Positions 1-6,876 of a stretch of DNA of 8,808 nt are shown here, piece after piece; the stretch's first letter is position 1, and every line of letters begins with the position of its first letter. The stretch is from Actinobacteria bacterium UBA3028 (GTDB lineage: Bacteria; Actinomycetota; Actinomycetes; Nanopelagicales; Nanopelagicaceae), in the NCBI GenBank assembly GCA_002367715.1, contig DFDL01000011.1, forward strand, positions 586-9,393. The letters are read 5' to 3'. A program made the position numbers and the translations under genes. The notes beneath the pieces are model-generated. The model ran no database searches. It was not told the origin of the DNA and was given only the letters and a program-made list of their open reading frames with translations.

Positions 1-290
1 AGTGAGAAGTGCATTCCCTCATGGCCCATCGAAATTCCATCTGATACCGAGATAGTTCCAAATTGCATTGGAAAACCACCAGCGTCTATGACACCTTTTT
101 TCGATGCCTTTGCCAGGCGATCTAGCGAGAGATTACAGGGGGTAATCTCATTCCACGATGAGGCAATTCCAATCTGTGGTTTTGCGAAATCTTCATCTTG
201 CATTCCAACCGCGCGCAACATTCCGCGTGCTGGTGCTCGCTCTATTCCATCTGTTACTAATCCAGAACGGGGCTTCATCGAGTTACTCAT
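1..290 (-). CDS. ilvD: Dihydroxy-acid dehydratase, N-terminal part (runs off the window)
   Basis: IlvD dehydrates 2,3-dihydroxy-3-methylbutanoate (or -pentanoate) to the 2-keto acid in valine, isoleucine and leucine synthesis, using an Fe-S cluster and Mg2+ in the cytoplasm. Only the first 96 codons are present; the gene continues beyond the left edge. Visible family marks are the [10 protein letters not shown] segment with the first cluster cysteine at residue 52, and the block [23 protein letters not shown] (residues 71-93 apart from its ends), which holds the metal-binding Asp84 and is nearly diagnostic. The start is supported by AGGAAG placed 4 nt before the ATG; this ribosome site overlaps the gatB stop codon, with 8 bp between the genes. 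It is therefore probably co-transcribed with gatCAB. Residues 1-96 show no break. Identification is firm; whether the rest of the gene is intact cannot be seen. Confidence 0.96.
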   Translation of the reverse strand, partial: MSNSMKPRSGLVTDGIERAPARGMLRAVGMQDEDFAKPQIGIASSWNEITPCNLSLDRLAKASKKGVIDAGGFPMQFGTISVSDGISMGHEGMHFS

Positions 291-294
291 TTAA

Positions 295-300
295 CTTCCT
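295..300 (-). promoter_or_regulatory. Shine-Dalgarno of ilvD, overlapping gatB stop
   Basis: AGGAAG on the minus strand lies 4 nt before the ilvD ATG. Its first two bases are the last two bases of the gatB TAG stop. This decides the ilvD start and suggests that ribosomes finishing gatB can re-initiate on ilvD. Confidence 0.7.
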
Positions 301-1798
301 ATCCTTGGCCGAGGTGTTTTAATAATAGCTCGCGAACCTTTGCGGCATCAGCTGCGCCGCCCGTAGCTTTCATGACTGCGCCAATTAGTGCGCCAGCTGC
401 TGGAATATTGCCGCCTCTAACTCTCTCAGCGGTATCTGGTTGTGCGCTAATTGCAGCTTCGATTGCAGCCATTAGAGCCGAGCCATCGGAGACTACTTTT
501 AAGCCACGCTTTTCGATTACATCTTTCGGTGAACCCTCACCATTTATAACGCCCTCGACAACCTGTCTCGCTAATTTGTCAGTTAGCTCACCGCTTGTAA
601 TTAAGGAGATAATCTCTGCTACAGAACGAGTAGAGATAAGAGATGTTGGTGCAACTTCTCGCTCATTAGCAACTCTTGAAATTTCTCCTAGCCACCAAGT
701 TCGGGCGCGAGTTGGCTCTGCGCCAAGTTTGATTGTCTCTTCGACAACATCTACTAACTCAGCATTTACCAGAGAGCCCATCTCTGAATCTGGTACGCCC
801 CACTCAGCCTGCAAGCGCTTGCGGCGATCTGCAGGATTTTCTGGCAACTTTGCTCGCAACTCTTCAATCCACTTTGCATCTGGCGTAACTGGAACTAAAT
901 CTGGTTCTGGGAAATAACGGTAATCCTCGGCCTGCTCTTTTGAGCGACCTGGGCGCGTAAGTCCACTCTCTTCTAGGAAGTGGCGCGTCTCTTGAATTAT
1001 TCGCTCCCCTGCTTCAAGGCGATTAGCTTGACGTTCTATCTCACCAGTTAGCGCTCTTTCAACCGAGCGCAATGAATTTACATTCTTAGTCTCACTTCGA
1101 GTTCCTAGTTTGCCGCTGCCAATTGGTGCAAGAGAAACGTTGGCATCGCAACGAAGTGAGCCTTGCTCCATCTTCACATCACTTACGCCAAGTGAGCGAA
1201 GGATGTCACGAAGTTGGGTTACATACGCACGCGCGACTTGTGGCGCATATTTTCCGGTACCTGGAATTATCTTGGTAACTATTTCAACCAGCGGAATACC
1301 AGCGCGGTTATAGTCAAGCAGTGAGTATTCGGCGCCATGAATTCGACCAGTGGAGCCACCAACATGAAGTGATTTTCCGGTGTCCTCTTCCATATGAACG
1401 CGTTCGATTTCAACGCGGAAAACTTTTGTACCCTCTTCGGTGGTAATTTCTACATCTAAATATCCATCAACACAGATTGGCTCGTCATATTGCGAGGTCT
1501 GAAAATTCTTTGGCATATCTGGATAGAAGTAATTCTTACGTGCAAATCGACTATATGGCGCAATCGAACAATTAAGTGCTAACCCAATCAAAATGGTGCT
1601 CTCAATTGCTTTACCATTTACTACAGGTAGCGCTCCGGGTAGCCCCAAACAGACTGGACAAGTCTGGGTATTTGGCTCTGCGCCAAACTCTGTTGCACAT
1701 GAACAGAACATCTTGGAATTTGTATTTAATTCAACGTGTACTTCAAGTCCGAGAGTTGGTTCATATTTTTCGGTTGCCGCCTGGTAATCAAGTGTCAT
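299..1798 (-). CDS. gatB: Aspartyl/glutamyl-tRNA(Asn/Gln) amidotransferase subunit B
   Basis: GatB is the tRNA-binding kinase/transamidase subunit of GatCAB. It phosphorylates the Glu or Asp carried on misacylated tRNA(Gln) or tRNA(Asn), then amidates it with ammonia channelled from GatA. The 499-residue length is normal for a bacterial GatB. The N-terminal catalytic cradle shows GLEVHVEL (17-24), a zinc-type cysteine set C32-x-C34 and C47-x-x-C50 followed by LGLPGALPV, then the [20 protein letters not shown] block (about 88-107) and [10 protein letters not shown]. The C-terminal third matches the helical and YqeY-like tRNA-binding tail, with a [19 protein letters not shown] segment near the end. 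The ATG overlaps the gatA TGA as ATGA, and no good Shine-Dalgarno precedes it, so translation is probably coupled to gatA. No missing motif is apparent. Confidence 0.98.
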   Translation of the reverse strand: MTLDYQAATEKYEPTLGLEVHVELNTNSKMFCSCATEFGAEPNTQTCPVCLGLPGALPVVNGKAIESTILIGLALNCSIAPYSRFARKNYFYPDMPKNFQTSQYDEPICVDGYLDVEITTEEGTKVFRVEIERVHMEEDTGKSLHVGGSTGRIHGAEYSLLDYNRAGIPLVEIVTKIIPGTGKYAPQVARAYVTQLRDILRSLGVSDVKMEQGSLRCDANVSLAPIGSGKLGTRSETKNVNSLRSVERALTGEIERQANRLEAGERIIQETRHFLEESGLTRPGRSKEQAEDYRYFPEPDLVPVTPDAKWIEELRAKLPENPADRRKRLQAEWGVPDSEMGSLVNAELVDVVEETIKLGAEPTRARTWWLGEISRVANEREVAPTSLISTRSVAEIISLITSGELTDKLARQVVEGVINGEGSPKDVIEKRGLKVVSDGSALMAAIEAAISAQPDTAERVRGGNIPAAGALIGAVMKATGGAADAAKVRELLLKHLGQG

Positions 1799-3297
1799 TT
1801 CTGCGCCGCCAAATCTGGAGCGTTAGAGAGAATTGGCTTACCCCATTTTGCGAGTAGCGCCGCTTCAAGGGTTGCGCCAACGCGATAGAAACGATCATCT
1901 TGCATAAGTGGGGCCATAATCTGTAACCCAACTGGCAGGCCATCTTCTTCGGCCAGGCCAACTGGCAGACTCATTCCACCAATACCAGCCATATTTACTG
2001 GAATTGTTGCGATATCACTTAAGTACATTGCAACTGGATCGCTGCTCTTCTCGCCGATCTTAAAAGCAGTTGTCGGGGTTACTGGTGAGACTAGAACATC
2101 GACTTTGGCAAATGCCTTCTCAAAATCCTGCTTGACCAGGGTTCGAACTTTCTGCGCCGAACCATAGTAAGCATCGTAATAACCTGAGGAGAGGGCATAT
2201 GTTCCAAGAATAATTCGTCGCTTAACTTCTTTTCCAAAGCCAGCTTCTCGAGTAGCACTCATAACTTCTTCGGCGCCCCGAGATCCATCATCGCCGATTC
2301 GAATACCATAACGCATTGAATCAAATCGAGCTAAGTTTGAAGAGGCTTCAGATGGCGCAATCAAATAATAAGCTGCAAGTGCATATTCAAAATTAGGGCA
2401 GGAGACTTCAACAATTTCTGCCCCAGCTGCAACTAGCAGCTCTAAGGACTCTGCTATTCGCGCACTAACTCCAGCTTGAAATCCAGATCCGCTTAGCTCT
2501 TTGATGACTCCGATTTTCATTCCTTTAACATCAAGGCGTTTTGCTGCAGCAACAACTTGTGGGACCGGAGCATTGATACTTGTTGAATCGCGTTCATCAT
2601 GTCCAGCAATCGCTTCGTGAAGTAGCGCAGTATCTAGAACAGTTCTGCCAAATGGTCCAACCTGATCAAGGCTCGATGAGTAAGCGATTACGCCATAGCG
2701 AGAGACGCCGCCGTAAGTAGGTTTAACGCCAACAATTCCAGTAAGCGCTGCAGGTTGGCGGATCGATCCACCAGTGTCAGTGCCGATGGCAAGTGGTGCT
2801 TCAAATGCTGCAACTGCGGCTGCAGATCCACCGCTTGAACCACCAGGGGTTCTACTTAAATCCCATGGGTTCTGTGTTGTTCCATAAGCAGAATTTTCGG
2901 TTGATGAGCCCATTGCGAATTCATCCATATTTGTCTTGCCAAGAATTACAACACCTGCAGCTTTTAGTTTTGAGATAACTGTTGCATCATAAGGCGGACG
3001 CCAGCCCTCAAGAATCTTTGATCCTGCAGTAGTAGGAATACCTTTCTGCGCCAAGATATCTTTTACGGCGATTGGTATGCCGGCTAATGGCGAGAGTTCT
3101 CCGCCCTTCGCGCGTTTTTTATCAATTGCCTCTGCTTGTGTGAGAGCGCCTTCGCTGTCTACATATAAAAATGCATTGATTTTTCCATCAACTAAGGCGA
3201 TTCGATCTAAGTGCTCTTTAGTCAACTCAACAGATGAGACTTCACCTTTTGATAGTGCGCTCGCCATTTCGGCGGCGGTTAAATGAATACTGCTCAT
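1795..3297 (-). CDS. gatA: Aspartyl/glutamyl-tRNA amidotransferase subunit A (amidase-signature glutaminase)
   Basis: GatA hydrolyses glutamine and passes the ammonia to GatB for tRNA-dependent amidation. It is a 500-residue amidase-signature enzyme of usual size. The Ser-cisSer-Lys triad is visible: Lys79 in PIAVKDI, Ser154 in the glycine/serine-rich [10 protein letters not shown] stretch, and Ser178 in GTDTGGSIR. By my count these fall at the same positions as the triad described for Staphylococcus aureus GatA. The substrate-side motif [17 protein letters not shown] (about 123-139) is also typical of GatA rather than of generic amidases. The gene starts inside the gatC stop (ATGA) and ends inside the gatB start (ATGA), so the three subunits should be made in linked amounts. 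The ribosome site in front is weak (GGTGAAGA), which fits translational coupling. Confidence 0.98.
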   Translation of the reverse strand: MSSIHLTAAEMASALSKGEVSSVELTKEHLDRIALVDGKINAFLYVDSEGALTQAEAIDKKRAKGGELSPLAGIPIAVKDILAQKGIPTTAGSKILEGWRPPYDATVISKLKAAGVVILGKTNMDEFAMGSSTENSAYGTTQNPWDLSRTPGGSSGGSAAAVAAFEAPLAIGTDTGGSIRQPAALTGIVGVKPTYGGVSRYGVIAYSSSLDQVGPFGRTVLDTALLHEAIAGHDERDSTSINAPVPQVVAAAKRLDVKGMKIGVIKELSGSGFQAGVSARIAESLELLVAAGAEIVEVSCPNFEYALAAYYLIAPSEASSNLARFDSMRYGIRIGDDGSRGAEEVMSATREAGFGKEVKRRIILGTYALSSGYYDAYYGSAQKVRTLVKQDFEKAFAKVDVLVSPVTPTTAFKIGEKSSDPVAMYLSDIATIPVNMAGIGGMSLPVGLAEEDGLPVGLQIMAPLMQDDRFYRVGATLEAALLAKWGKPILSNAPDLAAQK

Positions 3298-3590
3298 TCT
3301 TCACCGAGAATTTGTGGAACTTTGAAGCGATCATCTACTTTGGCAGGAGCTCCAGATAGCGCCTCTTCATTTGTAAGACTTGGCTTCACAACATCATCTC
3401 GAAAGACATTAGACATCGACAATGGGTGTGATGTTGGGGCAATATTTGAAGTTGCAACTTCTTGCACTCTTGCAACTGCGCCCAAGATTTGACCTAGCTC
3501 GGTCGCTAAGTGATCTAGCTCTTCTGGGAGCATCTCAATTCTTGCGAGCTTTGCTAGATGCGCGACATCATCGCGAGAAATTGCGGCCAT
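3294..3590 (-). CDS. gatC: Aspartyl/glutamyl-tRNA amidotransferase subunit C
   Basis: GatC is the small belt-like subunit that wraps GatA and GatB and stabilises the complex. It has no catalytic residues of its own. The 98-residue length is typical. The family pattern is visible in [16 protein letters not shown] (about 5-20), the helix that packs on GatA, then the helix [13 protein letters not shown], and a C-terminal part with [16 protein letters not shown] and [12 protein letters not shown] that threads along the partner subunits. It is the first gene of gatC-gatA-gatB(-ilvD) and lies 64 bp downstream of proA on the same strand. A TAAGGT hexamer ends exactly 6 nt before the ATG, so the transcript may start on the A of the start codon. 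Alternatively, the AGG inside that hexamer is a weak ribosome site 7 nt from the ATG. Confidence 0.97.
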   Translation of the reverse strand: MAAISRDDVAHLAKLARIEMLPEELDHLATELGQILGAVARVQEVATSNIAPTSHPLSMSNVFRDDVVKPSLTNEEALSGAPAKVDDRFKVPQILGEE

Positions 3591-3596
3591 ACTCCA

Positions 3597-3602
3597 ACCT
3601 TA
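3597..3602 (-). promoter_or_regulatory. Candidate -10 (TAAGGT) for a leaderless gatC transcript
   Basis: TAAGGT fits the actinobacterial TANNNT pattern and is separated by 6 nt from the gatC ATG, which would place +1 on the A of the ATG. No convincing -35 is seen 17 bp upstream, which is common for such promoters. The call is ambiguous, because the same bases could act as a weak Shine-Dalgarno in a readthrough transcript from proA. Confidence 0.45.
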
Positions 3603-3654
3603 TCGCGAGCCGGTACCTGCCTATAAATCGAAATAAAATCCCAGAAAATTGAAA

Positions 3655-4923
3655 TTATGCGCGAATCTGCCCCGAACCAGTAACTATCCAAGTTGTGGTC
3701 GTCATCTGCTCAAGGCCCATTGGGCCACGGGCATGGAGCTTCTGATTTGAGATCCCAATCTCTGCCCCAAATCCCATCTGCTCACCATCAGTAAATCTAG
3801 TAGAAGTATTGACCATAACGGCGGCGCAGTCGCTTAGAGCTATGAATTTTGCCGCGTTCTCCTGCGATTGCGTAACTATTGCCTCGGTATGTTTCGTTCC
3901 ATATTTAGCAATGTGATCTGAGGCTGCAAGAAGGTTTGGAACTATCGCAACATTTATTTCAAGTGAGTTATATTCAGTTGACCAATTAGCCTCGCTGGCC
4001 AGATTTACTGTGATTTGATTGGCACCAGCAATTTTTGCAACTTCTTCATCTACATTTAATTTAACTTTGGCATCTCTAAGTGCAGCCAAGGCTATTGGTA
4101 GAAACTTTGCCGCAACAGCCTCGTGAACAAGTAAGGTCTCGGCGGCATTACAGACACTTGGACGATGCGTCTTAGAATTCAAAAGAATTGGTAGCGCCTT
4201 CTCTAGATCAGCTTCAACATCTATATAAACATGACAGACACCTGCGCCAGTTTCGATTGTTGGCACAGTCGAGCCATCAACAACAGTCCGAATTAGCGCT
4301 GCACTACCTCTTGGAATCACTAGATCTACCTTGCCGCGAGCATGTAATAGCGCTGTAACGCTAGAACGATCATCGGATGGCACAAGTTGAATTACATCTG
4401 GTGAAATATCTGTCTTTGCTAACGCCCGACGCATTACTTTTACTAATACTTCATTGCTCTTGGCAGCGCTAGATGATCCACGAAGTAGCGCGGCATTTCC
4501 TGACATCAAGAGAATAATTGCTGCATCTACTGTCACATTTGGTCTAGCTTCATAGACCATTCCTACAACGCCAAATGGAACTGAAATCTGTTTTAGGTGA
4601 AGCCCATTAGGAAGTGTGTTCTCTCGAAGTGTTTTCCCGAGCGGACTCTCAAGCTTAGATACTTGAATTGCGCCGGCTGCCATATCTGAAATTCGGGAAG
4701 AAGTTAGTAGAAGTCGATCCTGCATCGATTCAGCCATTGCCTCTTCTTTAGCTCTAGCCATATCCTCGCTATTTGCCGCCAATATTTCAATCTCACTTGA
4801 TTGCAATTCTTCGGCAATTCGATTGAGCACTTCGGTGCGATCCTTGTTAGTTGCAGCAATCAATGTGCGTGCAGCAAGTCGTGCCTTATCAGCAAGTTCG
4901 GCGACAACCGCAGTGGCATCCAT
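3655..4923 (-). CDS. proA: Gamma-glutamyl phosphate reductase (glutamate-5-semialdehyde dehydrogenase)
   Basis: ProA reduces L-glutamyl 5-phosphate with NADPH to glutamate 5-semialdehyde, the second step of proline synthesis, taking the unstable product of ProB. It is an aldehyde-dehydrogenase-fold enzyme. Counting from the preferred start it has 422 residues, normal for the family. Visible marks are VPFGVVGMVYEARPNVTVDA (about 115-134), the nucleotide-binding run with LLRGSSSAAKSN, VIPRGS, the catalytic cysteine at about 258 in HRPSVCNAAETLLVH, and the C-terminal FGAEIGISNQKLHARGPMGLE motif. Two in-frame ATGs are possible, at 4929 and at 4923. I chose 4923 because TAGGCT ends exactly 6 nt before it, as expected for a leaderless transcript that would begin there and exclude the upstream ATG. 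proA is separated from proB by an opposing hydrolase gene, instead of following it directly as in the common order. Confidence 0.97.
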   Translation of the reverse strand: MDATAVVAELADKARLAARTLIAATNKDRTEVLNRIAEELQSSEIEILAANSEDMARAKEEAMAESMQDRLLLTSSRISDMAAGAIQVSKLESPLGKTLRENTLPNGLHLKQISVPFGVVGMVYEARPNVTVDAAIILLMSGNAALLRGSSSAAKSNEVLVKVMRRALAKTDISPDVIQLVPSDDRSSVTALLHARGKVDLVIPRGSAALIRTVVDGSTVPTIETGAGVCHVYIDVEADLEKALPILLNSKTHRPSVCNAAETLLVHEAVAAKFLPIALAALRDAKVKLNVDEEVAKIAGANQITVNLASEANWSTEYNSLEINVAIVPNLLAASDHIAKYGTKHTEAIVTQSQENAAKFIALSDCAAVMVNTSTRFTDGEQMGFGAEIGISNQKLHARGPMGLEQMTTTTWIVTGSGQIRA

Positions 4924-4929
4924 GCCCAT

Positions 4930-4935
4930 AGCCTA
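4930..4935 (-). promoter_or_regulatory. Candidate -10 (TAGGCT) for a leaderless proA transcript
   Basis: TAGGCT fits TANNNT. Six bases follow, and then the second ATG of proA, so +1 would be the A of that ATG. The first ATG would lie between the -10 element and +1 and so would not be in the mRNA. No clear -35 is seen. Its -35 position would fall on the start codon of the divergent hydrolase gene. Confidence 0.5.
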
Positions 4936-4943
4936 GAGCCTCA

Positions 4944-4949
4944 TATCCT
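4944..4949 (+). promoter_or_regulatory. Candidate -10 (TATCCT) for a leaderless hydrolase transcript
   Basis: TATCCT fits TANNNT and ends exactly 6 nt before the hydrolase ATG, which would put +1 on its first base. There is no purine-rich ribosome site in front of this gene (the bases are TATCTC), so leaderless translation is the simplest reading. The expected -35 position lies over the start of proA and has no good consensus match. Confidence 0.5.
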
Positions 4950-4955
4950 TATCTC

Positions 4956-6116
4956 ATGAGACGTTTATTTAGAGGGCTTCGAAATACATTAATAATTGTC
5001 GTTGTCCTCGGGGTGGCTCTGGCCGGATTCACAAAATTTATCCACTACCCAAACCCAATAGCTGCAATCAAACTCGGATTAGCGCCCGCTTCAAAAACTC
5101 CAACCCTCATGCCTTGGCACACAATAGATCCAGCTATTAATCCAATTGATTGGCCTACAAGTGGTGGTGCGAGGCCAGAGACTGTCGCCTGGAAGGGCAA
5201 GCAGATTAAGTGGCAAGACTTTCTAGATCGCACCAATACAAATGCGCTCTTGGTTGTACGAAATGGCGTAATCACATACGAGTACTACAACGAAGGATTT
5301 AGCGAGTCCTCTCAGCTACCTTCATACTCGGTTGCAAAAACCATGACTTCAATAATTGCTGGTCAATTGATTGCTCAAGGTAAATTAAAAGAGAGCGATA
5401 AATTTATTAAATACTTCCCTGGATTAAAGACTGGAACCTCATTTGACCGCGTAACCGTTCAATCACTTCTCGATATGCAGAGCGGTGTAGGAGTATCTGA
5501 TAATTATCCAACTGGCCCTGCAGGTTGGGGCGTTGCGATTGCCCAGATGTATGCAACGACAGATGTCGACTGGTTCTTAAAACATAATCGGAAGATGGCC
5601 TTTGAGCCTGGCTCTAAATCAGAGTACCGGAGCGTTGATACCCAGATGATTGGCATGATTATCAAAGCCATTACTGGAAGAACTGTTGCAGAGTACTTTA
5701 GTGAAAATGTCTGGAAACCAATCGGGGCAAAATATCCAGCGACTTGGAATGTAGATCGAGTTGGTGGAACTGAGAAGACTTTCTGCTGCTTCAACGCAAC
5801 AGCTCGGGATTATGCCCGAGTAGGACTTGCGATGTTAAATGGTGGTCAAGCTGGTGCCAAGCAAGTTATTGATGCAAATTGGTTGGCGAGAATGACAACA
5901 CCAGTTACCACGCTAGATCATGGCTGGGGTTATAGTGCATTTGTCTGGCATCCATTCCCTGGCATCTACCAGGCCGAAGGGTTGCATGGACAATTCATCT
6001 TTATGAATCCCACAACGCGAACGGTAATTGTAAAACTTTCAGATAACCCAACTGGTCAAGATGAAACGGTTCCAACTTCAAAAGTTCTCCGAGAAATATC
6101 AGAGAAACTTAGTTAG
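4956..6116 (+). CDS. Membrane-anchored serine hydrolase of the beta-lactamase / 6-aminohexanoate-dimer hydrolase family
   Basis: A 386-residue protein of the class C beta-lactamase-like superfamily (COG1680 type). Residues 1-7 are basic (MRRLFRG), and about 10-27 form a hydrophobic segment without a clear cleavage site, so it is probably anchored with its domain outside the membrane. The catalytic SxxK is S125-V-A-K128 in SYSVAKTMTS. The second motif appears as Y224-R-S226 in PGSKSEYRS, with Ser where penicillin-binding enzymes have Asn. The KTG equivalent is probably H344-G345-Q346 in GLHGQFIFMNP. GTEKTFCCFNATARDYARVG (about 271-290), with a Cys-Cys pair, is a recurrent segment of this subfamily. 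Together these favour an esterase or amidase over a true beta-lactamase; the substrate is unknown. It is the only plus-strand gene here, divergent from proA and overlapping the proB 3' end by 8 bp, so it looks like an insertion between proB and proA. Confidence 0.9.
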   Translation: MRRLFRGLRNTLIIVVVLGVALAGFTKFIHYPNPIAAIKLGLAPASKTPTLMPWHTIDPAINPIDWPTSGGARPETVAWKGKQIKWQDFLDRTNTNALLVVRNGVITYEYYNEGFSESSQLPSYSVAKTMTSIIAGQLIAQGKLKESDKFIKYFPGLKTGTSFDRVTVQSLLDMQSGVGVSDNYPTGPAGWGVAIAQMYATTDVDWFLKHNRKMAFEPGSKSEYRSVDTQMIGMIIKAITGRTVAEYFSENVWKPIGAKYPATWNVDRVGGTEKTFCCFNATARDYARVGLAMLNGGQAGAKQVIDANWLARMTTPVTTLDHGWGYSAFVWHPFPGIYQAEGLHGQFIFMNPTTRTVIVKLSDNPTGQDETVPTSKVLREISEKLS

Positions 6117-6876
6117 CGGTAAATAGCGTTCCTACATCACTTCCAGATAGGGCCGCTTGTAGATTATCAAGATTAGTTAGCAACATACTTGCGCCGTTTT
6201 CGACAGCAATCTCTGCGGCCTGAATCTTTGTAACCATTCCCCCACTGCCGACTCCGGACTTACCAACTCCACTAATATCGATATCTTTTAGCACTTCAAA
6301 GTTACTTACCTTAGCGATTCGATTAGCTCCCGGCGCTGATGGTGGGGCATCATAAAGAGCGTCGATATCAGAGACTAGGACAAGTAAATCAGCCTCCATA
6401 AGCTGAAGGACAAGTGCGGCTAGTCGATCATTATCGCCAAGTCGAATTTCCTCGGTTCCTACCGAATCGTTCTCATTAATAATTGGAACTACTCCAAGTT
6501 CTAGTAGTCGAAGCAAGGTTCGCTTTGCGTTCTCTTTATGCATCTCACGAGATAGATCATCTCCGGTTACAAGCACTTGTGAAGAGACAATATTATGACG
6601 AGTGAACTCTTGGCTGTACTTAGCAATTAGAAGTCCCTGGCCTACTGAAGCTGATGCCTGTTGTGTTGCAAGATCTGTTGGACGAGAAGTTAAACCAAGG
6701 GGCGCCATTCCAGCGGAGATTGCTGCTGAAGTTACAACGATAACTTCATCGCCCTGCTTTTTTAGCCCAGCGACAACATCTACTAGCTTTGCAACAGCGC
6801 TTTCATTTAGCGATGTTCCGGCATCACCGGTAAGAGTTGATGAGCCAATCTTTACGACAATTCGCTTCGCGCTCAT
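6109..6876 (-). CDS. proB: Glutamate 5-kinase, kinase domain only (no PUA domain)
   Basis: ProB phosphorylates L-glutamate with ATP to glutamyl 5-phosphate, the committed and usually proline-inhibited step of proline synthesis. The 255 residues cover the whole amino-acid-kinase fold: VVKIGSS (7-13), VVTSAAISAG (47-56, with Ala where many have Gly in SGAI), RPTDLATQQASASVGQG (65-81), PIINENDSVG (131-140), LGDND (146-150), VSDIDALYD (168-176) and GSGGMVTKIQAA (210-221). The protein stops at DVGTLFTAN, the point where longer enzymes such as E. coli ProB (367 aa) go on into the PUA domain. The start codon shares one base with the obgE stop (TAATG), and GAGGAG lies 5 nt upstream, so it is expressed with obgE. 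The end overlaps the opposing hydrolase gene by 8 bp, with no terminator visible. The kinase identity is secure; the lack of PUA is seen directly. Confidence 0.96.
   Translation of the reverse strand: MSAKRIVVKIGSSTLTGDAGTSLNESAVAKLVDVVAGLKKQGDEVIVVTSAAISAGMAPLGLTSRPTDLATQQASASVGQGLLIAKYSQEFTRHNIVSSQVLVTGDDLSREMHKENAKRTLLRLLELGVVPIINENDSVGTEEIRLGDNDRLAALVLQLMEADLLVLVSDIDALYDAPPSAPGANRIAKVSNFEVLKDIDISGVGKSGVGSGGMVTKIQAAEIAVENGASMLLTNLDNLQAALSGSDVGTLFTAN

Noticed and set aside
88..294. A plus-strand open frame of 68 codons at the left edge
   Set aside because: It lies opposite the unmistakable ilvD N-terminus, has no ribosome site and no recognisable content.
372..917. A long plus-strand open frame (181 codons) opposite gatB
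   Set aside because: It is a shadow of a highly conserved gene. Its serine/alanine-rich composition is what antisense of the gatB codons gives, and no start signal is present.
3591..3654. A terminator between proA and gatC
   Set aside because: The gap is AT-rich and holds a GGTACC palindrome, but there is no stem followed by a T-run.
5328..5344. The SxxK serine enzyme read as a beta-lactamase or resistance gene
   Set aside because: The Tyr-x-Asn and Lys-Thr-Gly motifs expected of class C beta-lactamases are replaced, and the GTEK...CCFNATARD segment fits the esterase/amidase branch.
5504..5794. A minus-strand open frame past the proB end, considered as a remnant of the lost PUA domain
   Set aside because: The encoded peptide shows no PUA-like pattern and lies several hundred bases from the proB stop; it is the antisense shadow of the hydrolase gene.
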